Assembly: GCA_913777025.1 (NCBI GenBank)
Contig: CAJYQM010000410.1
Span: 1-40,494 of the forward strand
Origin: an uncultured Massilia sp.
GTDB taxonomy: Bacteria > Pseudomonadota > Gammaproteobacteria > Burkholderiales > Burkholderiaceae_D
Direction: 5' to 3'
DNA: 40,494 nt
Shown here: positions 34,127-40,494 of the stretch, one piece after another
Position numbering within the stretch: the stretch's first letter is position 1
Layout: each line of letters opens with the position of its first letter
Notes under the pieces: model-generated
Database searches by the model: none
What the model saw: only the letters and a program-made list of their open reading frames with translations
What the model was told of the DNA's origin: nothing
Program-made: the position numbers and the translations under genes

Positions 34127-34585
34127 TCAGGCCCCGGTCCAGGGCAACCCGGCCTTGCACCAGCCGCCCACGGTCTTGCGATGGCCTTCCGCATCGCGGT
34201 CGCCCTCGAAGCCCTCCAGGATGTCGAATGCGTTCTCATACCCGAGTTCGGTGGCCACGCGCGCCGCATGGCGCGAACGCACGCCCGAACGGCACAGGAA
34301 CAGCACCACGTCGTCCTTGTCCGCCGCCTGTTCCAACTGCGGCCCGAAATCGGGATTCGGCGCACCACCCGGGTACAGGCTCCATTGCACCGCGCCGTGC
34401 TGGCCCTCGGGAATGGCGGGGCGGCCGATCCAGTCGCGCTCCGCGTTCGTGCGCACGTCGACCAGCTTGACCTTCGGGTCGGCCTGCAACAGTTCGAACG
34501 CTTCCCGGGGCGTGACCGCCCCGGCGTAGGGCTGGCCGGCACCACGGCTGCGCGCGGTGTCGAGGATGTCGTCGAGTTTGCTCAT
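34127..34585 (-). CDS. Rhodanese-like sulfurtransferase domain protein
   Basis: This is a 152-residue single-domain protein. VTPREAFELLQADPKVKLVDVRTNAERDWIG is the standard first half, and VVLFLCRSGVRSRHAARVATELGY holds the active-site loop with catalytic Cys98. It has no signal peptide, so it is cytosolic. Rhodaneses carry persulfide sulfur between donors and acceptors; the partner is unknown. It is convergent with the TAXI gene and divergent from glnA. A Shine-Dalgarno GGAGAA precedes the ATG. Confidence 0.93.
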   Translation of the reverse strand: MSKLDDILDTARSRGAGQPYAGAVTPREAFELLQADPKVKLVDVRTNAERDWIGRPAIPEGQHGAVQWSLYPGGAPNPDFGPQLEQAADKDDVVLFLCRSGVRSRHAARVATELGYENAFDILEGFEGDRDAEGHRKTVGGWCKAGLPWTGA

Positions 34586-34673
34586 GTGTTCTCCTGTTCA
34601 ATGATGGGGCGTCATTGCTCCCGGCTCGCACAAATGGTGCAGTGCGCTTTAACTTGGTGCATACTGAGAAAAT

Positions 34674-34690
34674 TGCACCCTCCTGGTGCG
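34674..34690 (+). promoter_or_regulatory. NtrC (GlnG) binding site upstream of glnA
   Basis: TGCACC-N5-GGTGCG matches the NtrC palindrome TGCACC-N5-GGTGCA with one changed base. It lies about 110 bases upstream of the sigma-54 promoter, a usual enhancer distance. Further half-sites (GGTGCA at 34635 and 34656, TGCACC at 34716) lie nearby. Confidence 0.75.
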
Positions 34691-34799
34691 CATGCTTGCG
34701 TTTGCATCAAAGCTGTGCACCCGAGCCGGATCATTGATTTTACGGGGCAAATCCTGACGCACCAAAGGATTGATTGTTTATTTGCTCATAGTCAAGTGC

Positions 34800-34815
34800 T
34801 GGCACAATTTCTGCT
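34800..34815 (+). promoter_or_regulatory. Sigma-54 promoter of glnA
   Basis: TGGCAC-AATTT-CTGCT has the -24 GG and -12 GC exactly 10 bases apart and matches the RpoN consensus TGGCACG-N4-TTGCW except at two positions. It is 71 bases before the glnA start. With the NtrC site upstream it predicts induction by nitrogen limitation. Confidence 0.8.
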
Positions 34816-34886
34816 ACATGGAGGGTGCGCTGCCGCAAAGCCCATTGGCTTGATCGGCACCCCTTTTTCACTTAGGAGATACACGA

Positions 34887-36302
34887 ATGGCAAGGACCGC
34901 CGCAGATGTAATGCAGATGCTGAAGGACAACGAAGTCAAGTTCGTTGATTTGCGTTTCGCCGATACCCGCGGCAAGGAACAGCACGTGACCGTCCCCATC
35001 TCGCACTTCGACGAAGACAAGTTCGAATCCGGCCACGCCTTCGACGGTTCGTCGATCGCCGGCTGGAAAGGCATCGAAGCATCCGACATGCTGCTGATCC
35101 CGGACCCGAACACCGCCAACCTCGACCCGTTCATGGAAGAGACCACCGTGTACATGCAGTGCGACGTGATCGAACCGTCGGACGGCAAGGGCTACGACCG
35201 CGACCCGCGTTCGATCGCCAAGCGCGCTGAAGCCTACCTGAAGTCGACCGGCATCGGCGACACCGCCTTCTTCGGCCCGGAACCGGAATTCTTCATCTTC
35301 GATTCGGTGAAGTGGAAAGTCGAAATGGCCGGCTCGATGGTCAAGATCGATTCGGAAGAAGCGTCCTGGTCGACCGACAAGGACTTCGAAGGCGGCAACA
35401 GCGGCCACCGTCCGACCGTCAAGGGCGGCTACTTCCCGGTCCCGCCGGTCGACAGCTTCCAGGACATGCGTTCGGAAATGTGCCTGATCCTCGAATCGCT
35501 GGGCATCCCGGTCGAAGTGCACCACCACGAAGTGGCCGGCGCCGGCCAGAACGAAATCGGCACCAAGTTCTCGACCCTGGTCGAGCGCGCCGACTGGACC
35601 CAGACCATGAAGTACGTGATCTGGAACGTCGCCCACAGCTACGGCAAGACCGCCACCTTCATGCCGAAGCCGATGGCCGGCGACAACGGCTCGGGCATGC
35701 ACGTGCACCAGTCGATCTGGAAGGACGGCAAGAACCTGTTCGCAGGCGACGGCTATGCCGGCCTGTCGGAAACCGCCCTGTACTACATCGGCGGCATCAT
35801 CAAGCACGCCAAGGCACTGAACGCGATCACCAACCCGGGCACCAACTCGTACAAGCGCCTGGTGCCGGGCTTCGAAGCCCCGGTCAAGCTGGCCTACTCG
35901 GCCCGTAACCGTTCGGCCTCGATCCGCATCCCGCACGTGGCGAACCCGAAAGGCCGCCGCATCGAGACCCGCTTCCCGGACCCGCTGGCCAACGTCTACC
36001 TGTGCTTCGCCGCGCTGCTGATGGCCGGCCTGGACGGCATCCAGAACAAGATCCACCCGGGCGAAGCCGCGACCAAGGACCTGTACCACCTGCCGCCGGA
36101 AGAAGACAAGCTGATCCCGACCGTCTGCTCCTCGCTGGAAGAAGCGCTGGACGCCCTGGACAAGGACCGCGAGTTCCTGACCCGCGGCGGCGTGTTCAGC
36201 GACAGCATGATCGACGCCTACCTGGACCTGAAGATGCAGGAAGTGCAGCGCATGCGCATGACCCCGCACCCGGCCGAATTCGACATGTACTACTCGTCGT
36301 AA
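34887..36302 (+). CDS. glnA: Glutamine synthetase, type I
   Basis: This 471-residue GSI-beta subunit of the dodecamer joins ammonia to glutamate with ATP. It has [19 protein letters not shown] near the start, [19 protein letters not shown], the [10 protein letters not shown] metal-site segment, and the [21 protein letters not shown]/glutamate segment. The NRSASIRIP loop follows, and then the adenylylation site Tyr400 in DLYHLPPEE. The adenylylation Tyr and the length match the proteobacterial enzyme that GlnE controls. The upstream region has an NtrC site and a sigma-54 promoter. NtrB and NtrC are encoded shortly downstream. AGGAG precedes the ATG. Confidence 0.98.
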   Translation: MARTAADVMQMLKDNEVKFVDLRFADTRGKEQHVTVPISHFDEDKFESGHAFDGSSIAGWKGIEASDMLLIPDPNTANLDPFMEETTVYMQCDVIEPSDGKGYDRDPRSIAKRAEAYLKSTGIGDTAFFGPEPEFFIFDSVKWKVEMAGSMVKIDSEEASWSTDKDFEGGNSGHRPTVKGGYFPVPPVDSFQDMRSEMCLILESLGIPVEVHHHEVAGAGQNEIGTKFSTLVERADWTQTMKYVIWNVAHSYGKTATFMPKPMAGDNGSGMHVHQSIWKDGKNLFAGDGYAGLSETALYYIGGIIKHAKALNAITNPGTNSYKRLVPGFEAPVKLAYSARNRSASIRIPHVANPKGRRIETRFPDPLANVYLCFAALLMAGLDGIQNKIHPGEAATKDLYHLPPEEDKLIPTVCSSLEEALDALDKDREFLTRGGVFSDSMIDAYLDLKMQEVQRMRMTPHPAEFDMYYSS

Positions 36303-36330
36303 TCGGAAGAGTGTATCCTTGAAGTAACAA

Positions 36331-36370
36331 AACGCGGGGAATGCCGGTAGGCATCCCCGCGTTGTACTTT
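36331..36370 (+). terminator. Terminator-like hairpin after glnA
   Basis: AACGCGGGG (36331-36339) plus ATGCC pairs with GGCAT plus CCCCGCGTT (36355-36363), a 14-bp stem with a single bulged A and a 4-base loop. The following T tract is weak (GTACTTTG), so some read-through into the next genes is plausible. Confidence 0.7.
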
Positions 36371-36429
36371 GAATGCGGTATAGTCGGTGATTCCCCAACC
36401 AGGCACCACCGTGCCGACTGACTGACCTG

Positions 36430-36972
36430 ATGCGAATGACAAGCAGCCGCTTCCTCATGCGCCCGGCCGGTTTCGCGGCAGCCTTCGCGCTGGCCGCGGC
36501 CATGGCGACCCCGCATGCCCACGCCGACTCCATCGTCTACAAATGCGTCGACAAGAGCGGCCGGGTGGAATTCACCGACGTTAACAAGGCCGGCTGCAAG
36601 CCGCTCGACCTGCCCGGCTACATCCCGGCGCCACCCCAGGCCGCCCGTTCGCCGGCACCCGCCGTGAACATGCGCCAGGGCGCCGCGCGTCCGCCCACGC
36701 CCAGCCCGGCCAACTTCCCGCGCGTCGACACCGGCGCCCAGCGCGCCCGCGACGACGACCGCCGCGAGATCCTGAGCGAGGAATTGCGCGCCGAGGAAAA
36801 GAAGCTGGCCGACCTGCGGCGCGACTTCAACAACGGCGAGCCCGAGCGCCAGGGCAACGAAAAGAACTACGCGAAGTACCAGGAACGCGTGGCCAACATG
36901 CGCGACGATATCGGACGCGCGGAAAAGAACGTCGAAGCCCTCAAGCGCGAAATCGCCAACATCCGCCAGTGA
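36430..36972 (+). CDS. DUF4124-domain protein
   Basis: This 180-residue protein has a signal peptide ending in PHAHA (about residue 32). The DUF4124 segment SIVYKCVDKSGRVEFTDVNKAGCKPLDLPG follows, with two Cys that could form a disulfide. A Pro-rich spacer leads to a C-terminal charged helix (EELRAEEKKLADLRRDF...), probably a coiled coil. DUF4124 proteins are periplasmic and of unknown function, common in beta- and gammaproteobacteria. The gene lies between glnA and ntrB, 10 bases before ntrB, so it is probably expressed with the two-component genes. A DUF4124 gene at this spot also occurs in relatives (from memory). Confidence 0.85.
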   Translation: MRMTSSRFLMRPAGFAAAFALAAAMATPHAHADSIVYKCVDKSGRVEFTDVNKAGCKPLDLPGYIPAPPQAARSPAPAVNMRQGAARPPTPSPANFPRVDTGAQRARDDDRREILSEELRAEEKKLADLRRDFNNGEPERQGNEKNYAKYQERVANMRDDIGRAEKNVEALKREIANIRQ

Positions 36973-36982
36973 AAGCCCTTTG

Positions 36983-38059
36983 ATGAACGTGATCCCGGCC
37001 CATCCTCCTTCGCACGACCGCTACGCGGGCCTCGACCTGCTGGCGTCCGCCGTGCTGGTGATCGACGAGGACGGCCTGGTGCGCTACGCCAACCCGGCCG
37101 CCGAGCACCTGCTCGAGATCTCGGTCAAGTCGCTGTCGCGCCAGAAGCTGCTGGGCCTGTTCACCAACGGCGAGGAACTGGGCGCGCTGTGCCGCCAGGC
37201 GATCGAACACAAGTATGCCGACCTGCGCCAGGACCTGGCCCTGCACCGCCCGGCGCGCGAGCCGCTGCACGTGCACAGCATCGTCAGTGCCACCGGCGAG
37301 GCCGAGGTCGTGGTCGAGCTGCGCGAGAACGTGCAGCAGTTGAAGCTCGACAGGGAAGAGCGCATCCTCGACCAGAGCCAGGCCAACAAGGAGCTGATCC
37401 GCAATCTCGCCCACGAGATCAAGAATCCGCTGGGCGGGATCCGCGGCGCCGCCCAGCTGCTGGAACTGGAACTGCCGGATGCGTCCCTGCGCGAATACAC
37501 GCAGGTCATCATCAAGGAAGCCGACCGCCTGCAGACCCTGGTCGACCGCCTGCTGGCGCCGCACCGCCGTCCGCACATCGTCGGCGACGTGAATATCCAC
37601 GAAGTGTGCGAACGCGTGCGCAGCCTGGTGCTGGCCGAGTTCCCCTCTGGCCTGGCGATCCGGCGCGACTACGACGCCTCGATTCCCGAGTTCCGCGGCG
37701 ACAAGGAGCAACTGATCCAGGCCGTGCTGAACATCGTCCACAACGCCGCCCAGGCCCTGCGCAGCCAGATTGGCGAGGGCAGCGCCGAGATCGTGCTGCG
37801 CACGCGGGTGGCGCGCCAGGTCACGCTGGCGAAGGTTCGTTACGGGCTGGCATTAGACTTGCATATCATCGATAACGGACCGGGCATCGCCCCCGACATC
37901 CGCGACCGCATCTTCTATCCGCTCGTCTCCGGGCGCGAAGGCGGCAGCGGACTCGGGCTGACGCTGGCGCAGACCTTCGTGCAGCAGCACATGGGCCTGA
38001 TCGAGTGCGAAAGCCGGCCTGGACTCACCGATTTCCGCATCCTGATTCCGCTGCCATAA
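36983..38059 (+). CDS. glnL: Nitrogen regulation sensor kinase NtrB
   Basis: This 358-residue cytosolic histidine kinase has an N-terminal PAS domain (YAGLDLLASAVLVIDEDGLVRYANPAAEHLL). The dimerisation/phosphoacceptor helix NLAHEIKNPLGGIRGAAQLLELEL has His144. The ATPase domain has FRGDKEQLIQAVLNIVHNAAQAL (N box), IDNGPGIAPDIRDRIFYPLVSGREGGSGLGLTLAQ (G boxes) and no membrane segment. NtrB phosphorylates NtrC under nitrogen limitation and is turned to a phosphatase by the PII protein. The start is the ATG at 36983. ntrC follows after 62 bases. Confidence 0.96.
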   Translation: MNVIPAHPPSHDRYAGLDLLASAVLVIDEDGLVRYANPAAEHLLEISVKSLSRQKLLGLFTNGEELGALCRQAIEHKYADLRQDLALHRPAREPLHVHSIVSATGEAEVVVELRENVQQLKLDREERILDQSQANKELIRNLAHEIKNPLGGIRGAAQLLELELPDASLREYTQVIIKEADRLQTLVDRLLAPHRRPHIVGDVNIHEVCERVRSLVLAEFPSGLAIRRDYDASIPEFRGDKEQLIQAVLNIVHNAAQALRSQIGEGSAEIVLRTRVARQVTLAKVRYGLALDLHIIDNGPGIAPDIRDRIFYPLVSGREGGSGLGLTLAQTFVQQHMGLIECESRPGLTDFRILIPLP

Positions 38060-38121
38060 GCGGCGACTATCCAGGACGGCATCGAAGGTCCCCCTTGAAC
38101 TATCGCGGGAAGTAGAAATAG

Positions 38122-39642
38122 ATGAAACCAATCTGGATTGTCGACGACGATGCATCGATCCGCTGGGTGCTGGAAAAAGCCCTGGCGCGTGAAAACCTCG
38201 CAACCCGGAGCTTTGCCAGCGGACGCGAAGCGCTGGCGGCCTTCGAAACCGAGTCGCCGCAAGTGCTGGTGTCGGACATCCGCATGCCGGGCGAATCGGG
38301 CCTGGACCTGCTGGCAGCCGTCAAGGAAAGCCATCCCGGCCTGCCGGTGATCGTCATCACCGCCTTTTCCGACCTGGACTCCGCCGTCGCCTCGTTCCAG
38401 GGCGGCGCCTTCGAATACCTGGCCAAGCCCTTCGACATCGACAAGGCCGTCGCCCTGATCCGGCGCGCGCTGGAAGAAAGCCTGCGCGAAGCCAGCGTCG
38501 AGATCGCCCCCGCCGAAACGCCCGAGATCCTGGGCCAGGCGCCGGCGATGCAGGAAGTGTTCCGCGCCATCGGCCGCCTGTCGCAGTCGAACGTGACGGT
38601 CCTGATCACCGGGGAATCCGGCACCGGCAAGGAACTGGTGGCGCGCGCCCTGCACAAGCACAGCCCGCGCGCCGCCCAGCCTTTCATTGCGCTGAACACG
38701 GCGGCGATCCCGAAGGACCTGCTCGAATCCGAACTGTTCGGCCACGAACGCGGCGCCTTCACCGGCGCCCAGGCGATGCGGCGCGGCCGCTTCGAGCAGG
38801 CCGAGAACGGCACGCTGTTCCTGGACGAGATCGGCGACATGCCCTTCGACCTGCAGACGCGATTGCTGCGCGTGCTGTCCGATGGCCATTTTTATCGCGT
38901 CGGCGGCCACCAGCCGGTCAAGGCCAACGTGCGCGTGATCGCGGCCACCCACCAGAACCTGGAACAGCGCGTGCGCGACGGCCTGTTCCGCGAAGACTTG
39001 TACCACCGCCTGAACGTGATCCGGCTGCGCCTGCCGTCCCTGCGCGAACGGCGCGAGGATATCCCCATTCTGGTGCGCCACTTCCTGGTGCAGAGCGCAC
39101 ACCAGCTGGGCGTCGAACCGAAGCGCCTGAGCGAGGAAGCGCAGCGCTTCCTGGCCGGCCTCGAGTTGCCGGGCAACGTGCGCCAGCTGGAAAACCTGTG
39201 CAACTGGATCACCGTGATGGCACCGGGCCAGACCGTCGAGGTCAAGGACCTGCCGCGCAACCTGACCCAGGCCCAGCCGGCAACAAGCGTGGCCACGGTG
39301 GCGATGCCGGCGCCGTCGGCGGGCCCGCTGAGCAGCGGCATCACGACCCCGGACGGCAGCGCCATCGCCGCCTCCAGCCCGATGGGCTTCTCGGCGGTAC
39401 TGCCGAACGGCGCCGACGGCTGGATCGGCCTGCTCGAACTGCAGGCGGCGCGCATGCTGTCCGACGGCCAGGTCGAGGTGATGGACGTGCTGGGCCGCCA
39501 GTTCGAATCGGCGCTGATCCGCACGGCGCTGAAGCACACGCACGGGCGCAAGAACGATGCGGCGATCCGGCTGGGGATTGGACGTAACACCATCACCCGT
39601 AAGATCGCCGAGTTGGGCATCGACGGCGCCAAGGACGAATAA
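38122..39642 (+). CDS. glnG: Nitrogen regulation response regulator NtrC
   Basis: This 506-residue regulator has a receiver domain at about 1-120 (IWIVDDDASIRWVLEKAL, phospho-acceptor Asp52 in VSDIRMPG, Lys in LAKPF). The AAA+ sigma-54 activation domain has GESGTGKELVARALH (Walker A), ELFGHERGAFTGA (GAFTGA loop) and GTLFLDEIGDMP (Walker B). A Fis-type HTH at the end reads ALKHTHGRKNDAAIRLGIGRNTITRKI. A variable linker at about 385-430 is Ala/Ser/Pro-rich and longer than in E. coli NtrC. Phosphorylated NtrC drives RNA polymerase-sigma54, including at glnA just upstream. Confidence 0.97.
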   Translation: MKPIWIVDDDASIRWVLEKALARENLATRSFASGREALAAFETESPQVLVSDIRMPGESGLDLLAAVKESHPGLPVIVITAFSDLDSAVASFQGGAFEYLAKPFDIDKAVALIRRALEESLREASVEIAPAETPEILGQAPAMQEVFRAIGRLSQSNVTVLITGESGTGKELVARALHKHSPRAAQPFIALNTAAIPKDLLESELFGHERGAFTGAQAMRRGRFEQAENGTLFLDEIGDMPFDLQTRLLRVLSDGHFYRVGGHQPVKANVRVIAATHQNLEQRVRDGLFREDLYHRLNVIRLRLPSLRERREDIPILVRHFLVQSAHQLGVEPKRLSEEAQRFLAGLELPGNVRQLENLCNWITVMAPGQTVEVKDLPRNLTQAQPATSVATVAMPAPSAGPLSSGITTPDGSAIAASSPMGFSAVLPNGADGWIGLLELQAARMLSDGQVEVMDVLGRQFESALIRTALKHTHGRKNDAAIRLGIGRNTITRKIAELGIDGAKDE

Positions 39643-39659
39643 CCTTACGTGATTGTCGG

Positions 39660-39756
39660 GTAGGGTGGACGGCTTGCCGTCCACGCGTTCAACCGGCGCA
39701 TGTGCGGCCGTGTACATGACAGTTGAACGCGTGGACAGCGCAGCTGTCCACCCTAC
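39660..39756. repeat. Paired REP-like element (BIME-like) with GTAGGGTGGAC ends
   Basis: Eleven-base inverted ends, GTAGGGTGGAC (39660-39670) and GTCCACCCTAC (39746-39756), enclose a second inverted pair GTCCACGCGTTCAAC (39679-39693) / GTTGAACGCGTGGAC (39722-39736). The left half matches the single unit at 10279-10313 in its ends and in GCGTTCAAC. It lies between ntrC and corA and is not coding. Confidence 0.85.
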
Positions 39757-39831
39757 GTTCGTAGCGTCGGCAAGCACCGCATTGCGTTAAACTCTGTCAT
39801 CCGCGCAACAAGCGCTGCTTTGACGACTCCC

Positions 39832-40494
39832 ATGCTGATCAACTGTGTCGCCTACCAGGAAGGCAAGAAGCTGTCCGACATTCCGGTCGAAGACATCAGC
39901 GACTACCTGGACCAACCCGGCTGCTTCGTCTGGGTGGCCCTGCGCGACGCCACCGAAGCCGAGATGCGCCAGATGCAGGAAGAATTCAACCTGCACGAGC
40001 TGGCGGTGGAAGACGCCGCCCGCGGCCACCAGCGCCCCAAGGTCGAGGAATACGGGGACTGCCTGTTCACCGTGGTGCACACGGTCGACCTCGAAGGCGA
40101 CGAACTGGTGGCCGGCGAACTGGCCATCTTCGCCGGTCCCAACTACGTGCTGTCGATCCGGCGCGATGCCCTGAAGGGCTTCCTCGGCGTGCGCGCGCGC
40201 GCCGAGCGCGAGCCGCACCTGCTGAAGATGGGCTCCTCCTTCGTGATGTACGCGCTGATGGACGCCGTGGTCGACCGCTACTTCCCGATCGTCGACATGC
40301 TGGAATCCGAACTCGAGACCATCGAGGACCGCATCTTCACCCACGGCGCCCAGCGCAACAATGTCGAGCGCCTGTACCAGCTGAAACGCAAGGGACTGGA
40401 GCTGCGCCACGCCGTGGTGCCGCTGATGGATGCGGTCGGGCGCCTGCTGGGCGGCCGCGCGCCGACGGTGGCCAGCGGCGTGCAGGACTACTTC
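39832..40494 (+). CDS. corA: Magnesium/cobalt transporter CorA, N-terminal part (3' end outside window)
   Basis: The frame opens at ATG 39832 and is still open at the last base, giving 221 residues of a usual 320 or so. The N-terminal cytoplasmic domain is visible: CFVWVALRDATEAEMRQMQEEFNLHELAVEDAARGHQRPKVEEYGDCLFTVVHTV, then LSIRRDALKGF. The long stalk helix follows with MYALMDAVVDRYFPIVDMLESELETIEDRIF. These are typical of the CorA pentameric Mg2+/Co2+ channel. The membrane helices with the GMN motif would lie beyond the window. Confidence 0.93.
   Translation, partial: MLINCVAYQEGKKLSDIPVEDISDYLDQPGCFVWVALRDATEAEMRQMQEEFNLHELAVEDAARGHQRPKVEEYGDCLFTVVHTVDLEGDELVAGELAIFAGPNYVLSIRRDALKGFLGVRARAEREPHLLKMGSSFVMYALMDAVVDRYFPIVDMLESELETIEDRIFTHGAQRNNVERLYQLKRKGLELRHAVVPLMDAVGRLLGGRAPTVASGVQDYF

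Noticed and set aside
36303-36429. Promoter for ntrBC between glnA and the DUF4124 gene
   Set aside because: No convincing -35/-10 or sigma-54 pair was found; the terminator hairpin has a weak T tract, so read-through from glnA is possible but unproven.

Overview
The window is a GC-rich chromosomal segment that reads as a betaproteobacterium of the Oxalobacteraceae, probably the Massilia/Telluria group. The pointers are the ispB / rplU-rpmA-obgE-proB block, an intracellular PHA depolymerase with other polyhydroxyalkanoate genes, a FdxA/ferredoxin reductase pair, short RsxB, and a glnA-ntrB-ntrC nitrogen block. This assignment is inferred from gene content and protein style, not from a search. 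No rRNA, CRISPR array, complete insertion sequence or prophage is visible.

Layout. 1-1909: the 3' end of a GH92 alpha-mannosidase gene and a FucP/GluP-type sugar transporter, closed by a strong terminator. 1929-5065: an accessory-looking cassette, lower in GC by eye than its flanks. It holds paired palindromic operators, an XRE regulator, a YaaW/UPF0174 protein with a zinc ribbon, a coiled-coil protein ending in a Regnase-like NYN RNase domain, and a 37-residue membrane peptide. It lies at the 3' side of two identical tRNA-Pro(CGG) genes. 5481-10256: core genes ispB (minus) and rplU, rpmA, obgE, a DUF4345-like gene and proB (plus). 10279-10954: a REP-like repeat, a decayed LysE exporter and a VOC protein.

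11080-15634 is the most unusual region. It is an ExbB/ExbD motor operon in which TonB is replaced by two tandem paralogues. Each paralogue has a TonB-type membrane anchor (Ser-x3-His), a coiled coil and a PA14-like beta-sandwich. The operon ends in a deleted S41 peptidase gene. 15549-25093: nth, rsxB, an RcnB-like protein, phaZ, ferredoxin reductase, fdxA, a signal-less gluzincin protease, a PHA granule protein, an acyl-CoA-binding protein, FKBP and a beta-propeller protein.

25093-34585: a polysaccharide deacetylase whose N-terminus is built from a 119-bp inverted-repeat element, a sterol-desaturase-type hydroxylase, an EI24/CysZ-like membrane protein, a CinA-like protein, a large class A-type PBP with a Lys/Ala/Pro-rich tail, a TAXI solute-binding protein and a rhodanese. 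34674-39642 is nitrogen control: glnA behind an NtrC site and a sigma-54 promoter, then a DUF4124 protein, NtrB and NtrC. The window ends inside corA.

Three copies of a palindromic repeat with GTAGGGTGGAC ends (10279, 23429, 39660) are scattered between genes. The likely functional units are nitrogen sensing (glnA, ntrB, ntrC), electron transfer (FdxA with its reductase), PHA turnover (phaZ, granule protein, ACBP), and the two uncharacterised systems at 1929-5065 and 11080-15634.
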